Source of the DNA: Chinchilla lanigera
Lineage: Eukaryota > Chordata > Mammalia > Rodentia > Chinchillidae
NCBI RefSeq assembly: GCF_000276665.1
Contig: NW_004955405.1
Location: forward strand, 16,883,579-16,947,578
Length of the DNA stretch: 64,000 nucleotides
Direction: 5' to 3'
Part shown: in pieces, positions 34,201-46,534 of the stretch
How positions within the stretch are numbered: the first letter of the stretch is position 1
Layout: the number at the start of each line of letters is the position of its first letter
Translations under genes and position numbers: made by a program
Notes under the pieces: model-generated
The model's database searches: none
Told to the model about the DNA's origin: nothing
What the model saw: the letters and a program-made list of their open reading frames with translations, nothing else

Positions 34201-36194
34201 ACACAATCATGAGCACATGCTCAGGATTTGAAATAGAAAATAACTTATCATTCATCTTAAAGCCCATTAGTTACAGATTAACATCGTAATGTTGAATAAT
34301 TGAAATATGATTATTATTAAACATGTAGAGTAATAACTTTGGATTCTTCTTAGTATCACATATAGGTACAATTCACACATTTAGAGCAGAAGAAGACACT
34401 ATTACTTAATAAGAATAGGAAAATATATACACTGATTATACTGTTCATATGCATCTGATATCTTTTGCAAAATATATGTAGAATAGCTAATATAAATTAG
34501 GGTCCTTTATGAATGTATTTAGTAGTTACCATTCCTGTCCTATGGCTGTCTGACCCCAGCTTAAATAATCACGCAAAACTGAAGCCAAAACAGCAGTGAT
34601 TTAAGAAAAAAAAAATCTGAGAACTGGAATTAGCTGGTTAGTCTTTTAAGTCTTTGTTTTATAAATTCTTGTGTTAAATAAATTTAATCAAACTTTAGTT
34701 TCATTAAATTTTTTGATGAGTGAACAGCTTGAGGACTTAGCTATTTATAGCCTATTTCAATTTCTTTAGTTTTAAGTAAATTATGAAATAAGGAAATATG
34801 ATAAATACTATTTCTATACAGTAGCTTTTATCTACTTCTTATCTGATTATTCATAGATTGAACTAGAAAAATACCTCTATTTCTGACTTTTCCTTTTTAG
34901 TTTAGTAAGAACATCTGTTTTGCTTTGATATTCATATAATGTTTCATAAGGTAAAAGGCTTGCTCGCTTTTGACTGAGAAAAATTTCTCTAAATCTCAAT
35001 AAAACAAGTAGAAGATTATAATCTAAAGTATATGGATGGCTTCTTGAGCAGAGTAATATTTCAAAATAAGTGTTAATCTAATACATCTAAAATTGCCTCA
35101 CACAGCTATCTCTGCCTTTGGAGGGGGTCACAAGCTGGCTCAAAGAGACTTCAAATCCCATCAACATCTGAAATGCCTATAATGTTTCAGAAACTAGTTC
35201 AAAAGAGAACTGTGGCCAACTTTCTAATATGATAAATGGTTTAATAATTTAGACACAAGATAGTTCTCCAAAGAAGCCTGTGGTTAGGCAAATATTTTCC
35301 ACCCTTTCTTCTCTTAAGTAAGATTAGACCATTTCATATGTAAAGCTCCCTGTTAATATAGTGTTCATGATGAAATATTAGAACTTTTCCTTGGTATTGC
35401 TCCTTGAAGTATTGGTGAATAAAATAAACTAAAATAATAAAATAAATATATTTTCCAATGATTTCGGTATGGTCTTCTATATTTATGCTGTGACTGATAT
35501 GAACTTACTACCAAAGATTATTTTGATACTGAGTAAATATTTTGTGGTCAGCATTGTTTTCACATAATGCTGAACTAAAAAATTTCATAAAGTGCTTATT
35601 TTTACATCTCCTTATTTATATCCTTGGCAAATAAGCACATGTTGTCTATTTGGACCAGTGGCCAAATACGCTTCTCTTATTCTCCAAACTGGATTTTTTT
35701 CCACATGATCCAACATATTTCCATTCCTGTTCTTTGTGGCTTGTAAAAATTTTTTTCAAAGCAGTGACTACATAAGCTACAGTGACTTAATATAATGCAC
35801 TATATCACATAAATCAGAAGTGCAGATAACAATTTAACAAACACTTGGCCAATGAATCTGAAGCCTGGAAGGTCTAAGCATCCATGCATGATCCCAAAAG
35901 CAATAAATTTAGAAACAGCATTAAAGCCCTGTTTCCAGTCTAATCATGTCTATTATATTCTGTTGCTTTTCCAAGAAGAACCGTTCACCTGCAATGCTGT
36001 CTTTCCTTTTCCATTTATTTCTCTCTACTGTTGGGGTATCATTGATTCCCTTATCCTCTGCTCTTTGGAGCTCTGTGTTCAACAGCCTTGAAGTTGTGAT
36101 CACTCATCTACTAGTCCAGCAAACCCTCTGAGAAGAAAAAGCATCCCTCCACTCTTTGTCCTATGCATGGCTTCAGAGGAATCAGCCCACACAG
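34201..36194. other. AT-rich single-copy sequence
   Basis: Nothing recognised. Confidence 0.5.
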
Positions 36195-36205
36195 AAGTTT
36201 CTTCA

Positions 36206-36308
36206 GGGGCTGGGGATTTAGCTCAGCGGCAAAAGCGCCTGACTGGCAAGCGCAAGGTTGTGAGTTCGGTTCCCGGTACCGGAGAAAAACCAAAAAAAAA
36301 AAAAAAAA
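36206..36308 (+). mobile_element. ID SINE, young subfamily
   Basis: GGGGCTGGGGATTTAGCTCA, CGGCAAAAGCGCC, AGTTCGGTTCCCGGTACCGG and GAGAAAAACC with a pure A tail. Perfect 11-bp target-site duplication AAGTTTCTTCA at 36195-36205 and 36309-36319. Nearly identical to the 38.3 and 43.0 kb copies, which implies recent activity of one source. Confidence 0.96.
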
Positions 36309-36319
36309 AAGTTTCTTCA

Positions 36320-36814
36320 ACTTATTGGACCATGGATCAGCTTATATTTTTTGTCAGATTACTATATTGGAAAGATACAAACAGATAATTAGGAGAAATA
36401 GTTCAAACCAATAAAATAAGAAAAAAACCAAGATAGTTGCCTGCATTAATTGCTAAAACAAATGATCAAAATTTATGTTTAATACACAATACAGATTTAG
36501 AAGTTGTAGGACTGGGACCAAGAAATACACTGTTACCACTGAGTAGAAGAACTTGATATCAAGGTAGATAAGCAAATATTTCTTACTAAGTGGGGAAACT
36601 TGGTTCACAAACTTCATTCTTTCCACGATTCTGGTCACAAACTAAAAGGGACAAGAACAGATTCCAGAACTGTGGGAAGAATGAAATTCATGAACTGAGC
36701 TACCACTCTGCTTTCTTGATGGCAAATTATTTCTTCAGGTGATGACCAAAGGTTTACCAAAGCTCTCAGAGGAGACAATCTAAAACCAGACTGGCTAGAT
36801 AGCATTTCAATATT
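36320..36814. other. Single-copy sequence
   Basis: Nothing recognised. Confidence 0.5.
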
Positions 36815-36935
36815 GCAACTTACTAGACCTAGATTTTGAGAAAATCAGTTAACGCTATGAATCCTCATTTTCTTCATCTCAAAGTGGAGATAAAAGTGGT
36901 AAAATATATATGAAGTGCTTAGTAGTGGTAAAAAT
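36815..36935 (+). mobile_element. MIR SINE fragment
   Basis: GAGAAAATCAGTTAACGC, GAATCCTCATTTTCTTCATC and AAGTGGAGATAAAAGTGGTA match the MIR segment CTTAACCTCTCTGAGCC..TTTCCTCATCTGTAAAATGG..ATAAT. Confidence 0.6.
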
Positions 36936-37075
36936 TCATAAATATATGTTCATTTACAAGAGGGAAAATAAGAAAAGGGTAATGGTTATGAGGTAGATGA
37001 TTAATTTTATTAATTAAGTGAATTATCAAGGTCTATAACTGATGATTTCCCATAAGCATTAAAGTGAGAGGTCTG

Positions 37076-37275
37076 TATTAGCTCTCCTGTTGCTGAGACT
37101 TAACACCTGACACCCATCGCTGAAAGCAGAAGAGGTTCGATTTCCTGTTTCAGGAGACTCCGGGCTGGCTCCAAGGCAGAAACTTCACTGCAGAAGGCCG
37201 TGGCAAAACCAAGATGTTCAGTTCATGGTAGCTGAGAACAGAGGAACAGTGTCAGATAAAAAGGGGCACAGACCA
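37076..37275 (-). mobile_element. MaLR-like LTR fragment, antisense
   Basis: TGTATTAGCTCTCCTGTTGC, TGAGACTTAACACCTGACAC, GGGCTGGCTCCAAGGCAGAA and ACTTCACTGCAGAAGG share order and wording with the LTRs at 5.5 kb and 61.9 kb. Only part of the LTR is recognisable. Confidence 0.55.
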
Positions 37276-38323
37276 GATACAATACCCAAGGAATTATAGT
37301 CATAAAATTGCTTTCTGCTACAGTTACACTGATATCAGGAAAGGTGCAGACCAACAGCTCTCAACTTTTAGCAGAAAATACCAAAGGGTGACACAGAGCA
37401 AGTTATTTTTGCCCACCAATGCTACCTTCCTCTAATTTAGTCCTTACCTACTTTTTTGTTTCAAAGCTTCAGGCTCTTCCTTGTTTCCTGACTTTCAGAA
37501 ACTACAGCCCTTCAACTTTAGTTTTTTAAAACTGAGATTTTCCCCAGCGCTTTCCCAGGTCATTTTCAAAACGGTCAGCAAGACGCTGTTGTTATCACCT
37601 TTCCAACGTGACAGTTACAGCATAACATAACCTAGAAAGGCTTCTATCACTCAGATAAAATTGGAAGTACAGTTTCTATGCCACAATAAAGATTAGAGTG
37701 CAAATGCATCTGATATATTTATTTAAATCATGCTCTAGATGGTATTTAATACAAAAAGCTCAGTCATTTGGGTTTGCAAAACAATGTAATGTTAGTAAAA
37801 ACCTGAAAGGCCTAATTATTAGCAAAAAAATTCCTGCGGATTTTATGATTTTAACCAGCCTCACCTACCACCTTCAACTGGCAAAATTAGAACAAAGTAG
37901 CCAGTATATCACATACCACAGGAGTTGCACACTCAAGCATCTGTTTACCAAGGTTAGAGAAGGTATCTGTGAATGAGGGGAAAGTACATAGTTTACATTT
38001 GGTGAACTAAGGAGTTCAGGATCCTACTTAAGGGGCAGGTTCAGCTCACTATTAACATAGGATAATGTGTGTCTGGCAGATCTTCTCATCTCCAAAGAGT
38101 ACTAGAAAGCTAGAATTTTATGTGAAATACTTTGAGATTTAAAAATTGTGTAAAATCTAAAGAAAACTTTTTTCAGACAGATTGATCCAGTGTAGTAGTC
38201 CTGCACTGGCAGAACTTTCTCTGGCATTCCTATTTTCTGACACAAAATGCCCCAACTGTGGAGGAGTAATTCATTAAAATATTGGTTCCAGAAGACACAT
38301 TTGAAAAAAAATTGTGTGATGAT
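37276..38323. other. Single-copy sequence
   Basis: Nothing recognised. The 92-codon frame at 37698-37976 has no family features. Confidence 0.45.
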
Positions 38324-38339
38324 AAATTCTGATGGAAGA

Positions 38340-38436
38340 GGGGCTGGGGATTTAGCTCAGCGGCAAAGCGCCTGCCTGGCAAGCGCAAGGCCGTGAGTTC
38401 GGTTCCCAGTACCGGAGAAAAACCAAAAAAAAAAAA
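38340..38436 (+). mobile_element. ID SINE, young subfamily (three-A variant)
   Basis: Full-length body with CGGCAAAGCGCC (one A fewer than the 36.2 and 43.0 kb copies), CCAGTACCGGAGAAAAACC and an A tail. Perfect 16-bp target-site duplication AAATTCTGATGGAAGA at 38324-38339 and 38437-38452. Confidence 0.97.
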
Positions 38437-38452
38437 AAATTCTGATGGAAGA

Positions 38453-39534
38453 ATAAATGAAAAAGCATAGATAAGTTTTCTGCAAAATGTATATTTTGAT
38501 ATTTATTGAATGTGGATCTTGCATGCCAAGGACCCTAGTGACTGAACAGAGTAGGAACAGAAAGAAAGATGAAAGCTCACCAGATGCGCTGGTTTGTGCC
38601 AGGTCATCCTGATTTTAAAATAGTTTTAGAAGGCAGTGGTGGTCTGTATGTATGTGTATGATTAGTTGGAATATTTTTCTATTAGTTTTGCTTTGATTTT
38701 ATGTTCTAGTATTTAACTGGTCTCTTCTACATGAAAACCCTTTATCTTAATCTTATTAATCAGTAACTACTTATATTCAGTTTTACATTTTCTTAAATAT
38801 TTAACATTGTCTGCCTTAAGTAAGCATCATGATTCTGCTTCAAATCTACCTTCCTTCGGTGCTACTCCCTTACTACCACATATATAATTCTCTTAGTTTT
38901 TTTATTCCTGTCTGGAAACATTTACCCAAATGTTCCTTTTAAAACAAAATATACAGATCTGATAAAAAAGAATCATGTTTCCTACTCCTTCACAAAGAAC
39001 TCATATAAAAGTATAAATTATGACTTATAACCACTGAAAGTGGGGTTTAATTATATTCTGACCTTTTGTGGCCATTTAGTTTGCCTTTTGATCTCAGTTT
39101 CCAGTAAAAAGTACGAACTCTTTTAATGCTATTTTAAATCAGTGGAAATCTGTTACAAAAATGAGAAAGTGCCAGTGTTGTCAAGTTAATGAATTAAGTT
39201 ATACAGTAAGTTAATGAATTCAGCTATATAGTACGATTACATTTTTTAAAATTTATGAACATTTTAGATATGAATAACCAAGATGTTTTTCAAGAGGGGG
39301 TTCACTACAATCCCATCTTGCAGTTTAACTGTCAGGCTATAAAACGAATCAAAAATGTTAACTGTAAATCTATGAGTCTATCTCTACTGCAGGTACACAT
39401 AGCTTATAGGTCTGGCTGCACATTAAAAACCAGTTTCACAATGAAAATAGTAATGTAACAAAGTAGGGTACCACAGACCTCAAACGAAGGACCTTAATTT
39501 TAAACTGTTTATTTTAGATGTATTTATATTAGAG
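38453..39534. other. AT-rich single-copy sequence with a 25-base tandem duplication
   Basis: AAGTTAATGAATT..AGT units at 39183-39207 and 39208-39232 form two diverged tandem copies. Otherwise nothing recognised. Confidence 0.55.
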
Positions 39535-39640
39535 ATTCACTTTATGATACTGTATGCCTGACTCTGCATTAGGTACTGAAGATGAAGAGATGAATAAAGA
39601 GCAAGTGTTTCAAAGTGGAAAATTTAAAGAGAATTGGTAG
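39535..39640 (-). mobile_element. L2 fragment, antisense
   Basis: CTGTATGCCTGACTCTGCAT, TAGGTACTGAAGATGAAGAG and ATGAATAAAGAGCAAG match the antisense L2 order CTATGTGCCAGGCACTG..TAGGTGCTGGGGATAC..GAACAAGACA. Diverged relic. Confidence 0.5.
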
Positions 39641-39899
39641 AGATTGTAAACAACTGATGTGGAAGAAGAATAGGACATGGTCTAAGCTGGTTTTAAATTT
39701 TGACAGAAACATAAGTGTGAAGAAACACTCCTATGAGAAGCTAAAACAGTGTAACTATTGCAAGGTATATAGCAAACGTTCTTCTATTAGCAATGTTCTT
39801 CGGAGTAAAAATGTCCACAGGGAGGGAGAGAACATGCCTCCTCTTACATTTTAAAAGTATTTTTAAAGTATATTCTGGAAACAAAGTAGCTATACATTT

Positions 39900-40050
39900 C
39901 TTTCCTGTGAACATATGTTTGCAATACATAATAATAACATTCATTTTCAGGAACTGTTACATACACATACTACATCTTAATCATTTTTTACTTTCCTGTC
40001 CTTTCCCTGCCCTCCCCACTTGCCCCGTCCCCAAGGACTGATTTTCACTC
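39900..40050 (-). mobile_element. L1 3'UTR fragment, antisense
   Basis: TACATACACATACTACATCT followed by TAATCATTTTTT and a C/T-rich block (CTGTCCTTTCCCTGCCCTCC) is the reverse-complement arrangement of the 22.3 kb L1 tail. Confidence 0.55.
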
Positions 40051-41924
40051 AGCTCCAGTTGATGATGCCAATGGTTTTAAGTGTTTTTAGAGAACCAGAA
40101 AACCTAATTTTTATACAAAACTCCAGATTTTTAAATGTACATTCTAGATTGTGTGGGCTAAATCGATCAAAGCTATAGCACACAGCTAATGAATGGTCAC
40201 AGTAGGTCTGAATCAAGCTCTGAAATCACTCACAGTTCAGTACTTGCTGATTGGCAGGTGGTCCTTGGACCAGAGTCATGGATCTTACCCCTGCTCGTTA
40301 CAAATATAGAATCTCAGGCCCTAACCCAGACCTTCTGTAACACAATCTGAACTTCAGTAAGTCCCTCAGAGAGTTTGTAGCCCAATGCATTTGACAATCA
40401 CTTTTCTACAAAGACATCTGAAGGAAAAAAATGACTGTTTAAACACTGTGACTTTGAGTTTTTGGCCCTTCCCTTCTTCTCATGCTTTTCCCTGCCTATT
40501 GTTGACTGCATTATGGATAGTTGTTGTGTCCTTCATGAATAGTTAATGTTACCTCTCAAGGGAGTAAATCTTCGTTACCTATTACTGCACTATGTAAATG
40601 TTCCAGTAAATGACTAGTGCATACTATCATGTTATATTGGTCCTTTAATATGATAGGAGATTTGAGTAGTTACTGATATTCTCCATGTGATGCTGAAGTT
40701 CTGACTTCTTTCTTTACTGCTCTTTTACCTCATTTCTCATGCCTGTGAACAATAAGGTCTTTCCCTAGTTAGGTGTTCTGTTGGGAACTTTAGGTGCAAA
40801 ATACTTTGTGTAATAATTGGAAGTGTTAACTTATAGGCTGTTCTTGGCTTAATACTCATCTGTATACTTTGGCCCCTCGTTCAGACTTTTTCCTTCATAA
40901 GTTGTACTTATAGTTTCCATCAGTCACTCTTGAGTTCTAATTTTAACCCTTTTTTCTACACATTATGAGTGGAGGGGAAAGAGATAGGGATTGTCAGCAG
41001 ATGTGTATGTATAAAATGTTTGTATTCATTGATAGTCTGACTATTTGAAGCATTGTAATAATTTTTACGTTTCTAATTAAGTCTCAAGAGAGGTTATCTG
41101 TGTATTTACAGTGGATTTTATTTTTGTTGAACTCAACTTACAATCTTACATTCCTTTGTTTTTTCATAGTTTTGCCTCCAAGTGGTCTGATTCTCAGCTG
41201 ACTTCATGCTGTAGCACTGTAATACACCAAAAATATTTATTTTAAATATATACATTTATTTGACAATTCATTACTATTTATATTTAAACTCCATTTGTTT
41301 CTTAATGAACCATGGCAAATAGGTTTTTGCATTCTCATTTTACAGAAGGGAGTATGACTATAGAAATTAGACTAATGAACACAGACAGTAAACTGTAGAC
41401 TTCTGGTCTTTTGGTATTTTTTTATGCTACACCATCAGTTCTCTTTTATGAGCATCTTATGATATCCTTGCATTTGATTCATTTCAACTCTAATCAGTTT
41501 GTCAGTTGAATAAGTTTTATCATAGGTTTACACATATCTGAAGATTTTAAATTGGCAAAAGTATGATATATATTACATCATATATGTACAATAGGAGAAA
41601 ATGAATGATTTTTGGTGAGAAATGATATAAATACAGAAAAGTTAAAATAAAATATTTCAATACTTTTTCAGAAAAACTAAGAAATGAGCTGAATATGTAG
41701 GTCACTCAAATTTCAGTAAATAATTTCACAGATAAAATAGTTGGCTGTTTAATTCAACATCTACTTATTGTCTGCCCTTGGTATTAGTCTCTGTCTTGGA
41801 CCCAAGATGTAATAATCAACAATGGTTATTCTTTCCACAAGTACAAACTGCTGTAATCGCCAAAAACTTGTGCAGTATAGATGAGCTTATCTCACCAATA
41901 AAAGTCATTCTGCTGGTTCTATCT
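40051..41924. other. Single-copy sequence
   Basis: Weak antisense MIR/L2 traces near 41.33 kb (TCTCATTTTACAGAAGGGAG) and 41.75 kb are too short to call. No gene recognised. Confidence 0.45.
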
Positions 41925-42110
41925 ATCCAAAAGCTAACAACTTCTCACCACATCCACTGCTATTATGAAAATCCAAGCCACCATCATCCATCTATTGGTT
42001 AATAGTTTAGCAGTAACCTACCTGTCTCCTGGCTTCCACTTTAATACCTTACAATCTACTCTCAATACATCTAAAGTGATCTTATTAAATAGAAATTTAA
42101 GTTATATATA
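41925..42110 (+). mobile_element. L2 fragment, sense
   Basis: AACCTACCTGTCTCCTGGCT, TCCACTTTAATACCTTACAA and TCTACTCTCAATACATCTAA, followed by AGTGATCTTATTAAA, match an internal L2 segment (CCTGCTTCCACTCTTGCCCC..CAATCCATTCTCCACAC..GTGATCTTTTTAAA). Confidence 0.6.
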
Positions 42111-42199
42111 AATTAAAGCATAGAGCTATCAGAATTTTCTTGAAGGATTGTACATAGGGTATAAAAAAGGGAAAAATCAAGATGACAAGGTTTTAGTTT

Positions 42200-42840
42200 G
42201 ACCAGTTGGGAGGATAGGATTAGCACAAAATGGGATGTCAAAGATTATAGGAGGAACCAGCTAGGATGAGGTAAGTATCAGCAACTGAATTGTGAAAATG
42301 CTTTTTAGAAGTCTTTGGAAATTTGTGCTGACATGTGAAGTTGGCAGATAGATCTGGAATTCAGGGAAAAGTAGTAACTATAGTTTCTAATTTTGGGGTC
42401 CATAATAACCTAGTGACATTTAAAGCCATGAAAGTTGATGAACTCTCCAAGGGAGAAAGTGTAAATTGAAAAGAGAAAAGACTTAACTACTAATCGTATA
42501 GAAACGTCAGCATTTAGAGGTTAAAGAGATGAGAAAACACAGTCGAGAATGAGAGGGAGACTGCCAAGTAGAAAAGGTGTTCAAAGGGAGAATGATCACC
42601 TTCATTAGATGCTGTTGACAAATCACCTGAATGCGAACTAGACATTGGTCAATGGATTTAACACTTACAGGTCATTGTTAACCTTGACAAAGGCGAGTTA
42701 AGGAAACGGATGGAAGATATGGTCAGAAAACACAAGGTGCATAATTTTATGAAGATTTGATTCTGGCATTTGCAGATGACTTGCCCAGAAATGATTGAAG
42801 AGAATGAGATGAACTTGAAATTCTTATTCTTAAAAGTGTA
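42200..42840 (-). mobile_element. Ancient LINE relic (L2/CR1-like), orientation uncertain
   Basis: Ordered matches to a mammal-wide old repeat: GAAGTTGGCAGATAGATCTG, GAATTCAGGGAAAAG, CTAGTGACATTTAAAGCC, ATGAAAGTTGATGAACTCTC, CAAGGGAGAAAGTGTA, AGATGCTGTTGACAAATCAC and TTGGTCAATGGATTTAACAC, then GGTCATTGTTAACCTTGAC. I recall this order as a widespread ancient repeat but am unsure of its exact name. The 55.4 kb relic may match the upstream half of the same repeat. Confidence 0.5.
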
Positions 42841-42976
42841 AGGGGAGGGTGAAATGTGTAATTAATCATAATATATGGCATATTTTCTGTGTTTAGGTTT
42901 TAAAAGTATACATGCTTTTTTTCAAAAAAAGTTGTTCATACACTAGCTGCCAGAGACCCATCATAAAATCAGTGTA

Positions 42977-43096
42977 GGGGCTGGGGATTTAGCTCAGCGG
43001 CAAAAGCGCCTGCCTGGCAAGCGCAAAGTCGTGAGTTCGGTTCCCGGTACCGGAGAAAAACAAAAAAAATAAAAAATAAAAAATAAAAAAAATAAA
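42977..43096 (+). mobile_element. ID SINE, young subfamily, patterned tail
   Basis: GGGGCTGGGGATTTAGCTCA, CGGCAAAAGCGCC and TTCCCGGTACCGGAGAAAAA, then a tail of AAAAAT units. Perfect 14-bp target-site duplication ATAAAATCAGTGTA at 42963-42976 and 43097-43110. Only single-base differences from the 36.2 kb copy in the body. Confidence 0.97.
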
Positions 43097-43110
43097 ATAA
43101 AATCAGTGTA

Positions 43111-44413
43111 GCAATATCTATGTGTAATATACTTTTTTTCTTCTGATAGTTGCAATGACTCCTCTGCTATTTACAAATTGCCCTTCTTTTCTTTGGCAAC
43201 CCTCTTGAAATCTTGACCATCTGTTCATTATGTTCACTTCTTGAAGAAAGACTTCTCAGTAGAAGAAACTATTTTCTTTTGTTTGTTTGTTTTTTTTCAT
43301 AAAATTTCTCCTAAATTAGAATCGAATCAGTTTCTATACAGATTGGGGATAATGTCTGCCTTTTGTTTTATAATAGAAGCAGAGCTTGGCAGTTTCTTTG
43401 TTTGACTTACTTTGTCTTTGTCAGTATCTATCCATCACTCCACTCACAGCCTACTCATCCTAAGGGCAATGGCAAGCACACGTTCTGGGCATGAAGGAAA
43501 TTTAACGCACTCATTTTCAGCAGTTAAAAAGCAAATGAAGCTCACCTAGAGATTGCTCACTAGGGGCTACTCTTCCAGCATTTGCTTCCTTCTCTGGCCC
43601 TCCAAATTAACCATAATTAAGTTTTACATCCTGTTCGTTTACTCTGCTTCAAATTCAGACGGACACTTGTGAATCAGTTCCAACTGAGCTTCTATGGATG
43701 TTTAAAGAGGAGGCCTCTCTAGTTTCTGTTTGTGCTCACTGAGTTTGTTTGAATATGGAGCTCTGGGATCTGCCACCAATAACTTTCTGAGTGACACATA
43801 AGAGGTGCCTTTGGATTTAGCCATAGCTGCATAACATATATACATGTGGTCCTTGCAGAAGCGATGGGAATAGAAATAGAATGAGTTACTTCATGAATGT
43901 CTTTATCTTTATTTCTGAAACAAATGATTTATATTCTTAATTCCTATTTCTGGAATTGAGTCTTAGAGGTTATACATTATTTTCAAAATCTACTTCCTGA
44001 AACCTTAGTTGACTGAATATTTTGGTTCACGGTGGGATTTCCTCTTAAGTATGATTAAGCAGCTCTCCTACCTAATCATCTCTTCATAGGATACTGCTTT
44101 ACCTGAAATTGATTTCTAGACTAAATTTTCTTACTCTATGAATTGGGCAATTCTATCAAATCAGAGATTTGACTGGCCAGCCAGCTGTTTGAATAAATGA
44201 ATCATTGTGTTGTTTTTTTTAATGTTGTATGGACAGACCCTGGTGTTGAAACTAATCCTTTGTAAAAAGTGATAAAGATTATGCCAGAAGAAGGGTGGTC
44301 ATGAAATCCAAGCCAATAGGAATTAGAAAGGTACATCAGTACTTATTATATTTGCTGTAGGACTTTAACTAGATAGTGTTTAATTCTATCCTAACTGGTT
44401 CTGAGCTGAAAAG
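43111..44413. other. Single-copy sequence
   Basis: Nothing recognised. Confidence 0.5.
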
Positions 44414-44422
44414 CAAACCTGT

Positions 44423-44427
<5 letters not shown>

Positions 44428-44454
<27 letters not shown>

Positions 44455-44529
44455 AGTACTGGGAATCAAACTCACGACCTCACACTTGCCAGGGAGGTGC
44501 TGTGCCGCTGAACCAAATCCCCAGCCCCA
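44428..44529 (-). mobile_element. ID SINE, older subfamily
   Basis: The complement starts GGGGCTGGGGATTTGGTTCA (A box mutated), with CGGCACAGCACC, then a GTGAGTTTGATTCCCAG B-box region and a tail of AAAAC units. Perfect target-site duplication CAAACCTGTTTTTT at 44414-44427 and 44530-44543. Confidence 0.92.
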
Positions 44530-44543
44530 CAAACCTGTTTTTT

Positions 44544-45057
44544 AATCAGTATTTTGTTATATTTAAGTCTACTGTAATTATCCTTCTGCCCGTTATCAGC
44601 ACAAGAACTGGTATTTCTTTCCTCCTGTGCTGTTTTGCTGCAAGAAAGTGTCTTTATAAAAAACAGCGATAGATCTGAAATGAGGACCACAGTAAACGCA
44701 CAAAACAATGCATCAAATGTTATTCTCATACTTGCTGCCCAGTGGTAGCAAAGTTGATGTCCTCTTTCCATGGTCTCCAAATATCTTTGAAAACACCTGA
44801 AATTACTTCAGTAAAAGTCATCTCTTAGCATAACAAGATGTAATATGTGTCTTCGGGGACATGGTGCTTTGCCAGCAGCAACAGGAACCTCAAAATTTCA
44901 ATTCAAGATGAATAGATGTATTAAAAATTATAGATTACTTTGGGAGAAAATAAATCAAAATAAACCTTCTGTTTGTCACTGATAATAAAAAGGGGAAAAT
45001 TAGTTTTCTTTTCCATACATTTTTATATTATCAGCGTTGCTTTTTCTGTGTGTGTCT
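44544..45057. other. Single-copy sequence
   Basis: Nothing recognised. Confidence 0.5.
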
Positions 45058-45203
45058 TTTTTTGGAGACAGAGTCTTGCTATGCAGTTCAGGCTGGCCTT
45101 GTGCTCACTTTGTAGCCCAGGCTGGTCTCAGACTCACAGTGCGCCTCCTGCCTCAGCCTCCTGAACACTAGGATTACAGGTGTGTGCCAAAAGCCCAGCC
45201 AGT
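45058..45203 (-). mobile_element. B1-type SINE, antisense, with 29-bp internal duplication
   Basis: GAGACAGAGTCTTGCTATGC, CAGGCTGGCCTTGTGCTCAC, TTTGTAGCCCAGGCTGGTCT, CTCCTGCCTCAGCCTC and GGATTACAGGTGTGTGCC are B1 in reverse. Two related GGCTGG segments (CAGTTCAGGCTGGCC and GCCCAGGCTGGTC) show the internal duplication typical of B1. Moderately diverged. Confidence 0.9.
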
Positions 45204-46534
45204 GCTACATTTTTGGAAAGGAATTCTCTTCAAATTTTAGAACATTATCTTAACTGCGTGAGGGGGAGAGCACCTTATAATTTTAAAAGTAGAGAACACC
45301 TTCAAAATACACAATCAAATGATCTCAGCTTTCAGAAGTCAAAGTGAAAACCTGTAGAGGTTGTATGATTTATCCAAGGGTCTGGGCATTTGGTGCCATA
45401 AATTCGTGGGGATTTTTTACTTTTTAATATTTCCTTTCAAATACTCAAGTAATACTTATTTACATATTCAGTTATGAAGTTGCATACACTGGATTTCATC
45501 TTCTAATTTAATGCATTTCTCTTGGAAATTTTTAGGATTAACCATAATGTAACTGACTCTAGGAATTCATATTTAGCATTTAAGTAATATATAAACACAT
45601 AATTTACATTACAGTATATTTCTATTTTATATTATGTGTAAATATGAATAAAAATAAATCTAGAGATGTATGTTTATCATTGTGACAGTAATTCATTTAT
45701 ATTTTAATAGAAGCTATATTATACATAGCCAATGAACCGATAAGAATACTGATACAGAATTTACTACCGTAATATGTTGTGTTGAGTAAAATGCAAACTG
45801 ACCTAACTGGAGCATTTAAATTACTGTTAATTTCTGGAATACACATGTCATGGTTGCCAGTGAACTTTCTTTCCCAGGAGTACCATCTCCACAGTCCACC
45901 AAATGAAACCTTGCCTCCTGTGCTCACTTCTGATTACATAAGGGATGGACCACTGATCCAAGCTATACCAATTCTGTTCCTTCTACTGCAAATTGTGGAG
46001 TAGGAGTATATATAACTATAGGCCCTGGATTAGTTAATTCAGAAATACCAGCCTTGGATTTATGATGGGTGTGTGGAGCTGAGACAGCCAAGTCACCCAC
46101 AATCAGAATAAAGCAGAGTAAAGCAGGTGTGAAAGACAACATAGGAAGAGAGAGAGTGGGGAAGGAGGGAAGAGAGGCAGAAAGGAAAAGAGAGATGGAA
46201 GCGGGAAAAAGAGGAGCCAGAGACAAACAAGCTTCTGTTCCTCGGGGCTCTCCAGTTAATTTTAAACTACCTGCCCGTGGTATTTCCAGATCCAGAAGGC
46301 TGTCAGTGGTTTCAGGACAAACCACTGAATTTATAATGAACCCCTTTTTAGCTATCTCTTCTTTGTATGAGTTTATATTTGTATAACTGAGAAAACCCCT
46401 GACTTCTATATTTGAATGACACACTGGGGCAGTCATCAACACTAGCAGGGAAGAAAAAAATTACTATGGAAATGGATTGGGTTTGAGGAAACAGACAGTC
46501 TCTAGGCAGTGTATCTGACTGATAAAATTCCTAC
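45204..46534. other. Sequence with a purine-rich block, possible old repeat
   Basis: At about 46.14-46.22 kb a G/A-rich run (GAAGGAGGGAAGAGAGGC) sits in sequence resembling an old transposon or LTR (flanked by CCACTGATCCAAGCTATACC and CTTCTGTTCCTCGG). I could not name it. It produces overlapping 105- and 159-codon open frames on opposite strands, both judged spurious. Confidence 0.35.

Noticed and set aside
45963..46442. 159-codon minus-strand and 105-codon plus-strand frames
   Set aside because: Both overlap a purine/pyrimidine-rich tract on opposite strands, a common source of stop-free sequence.
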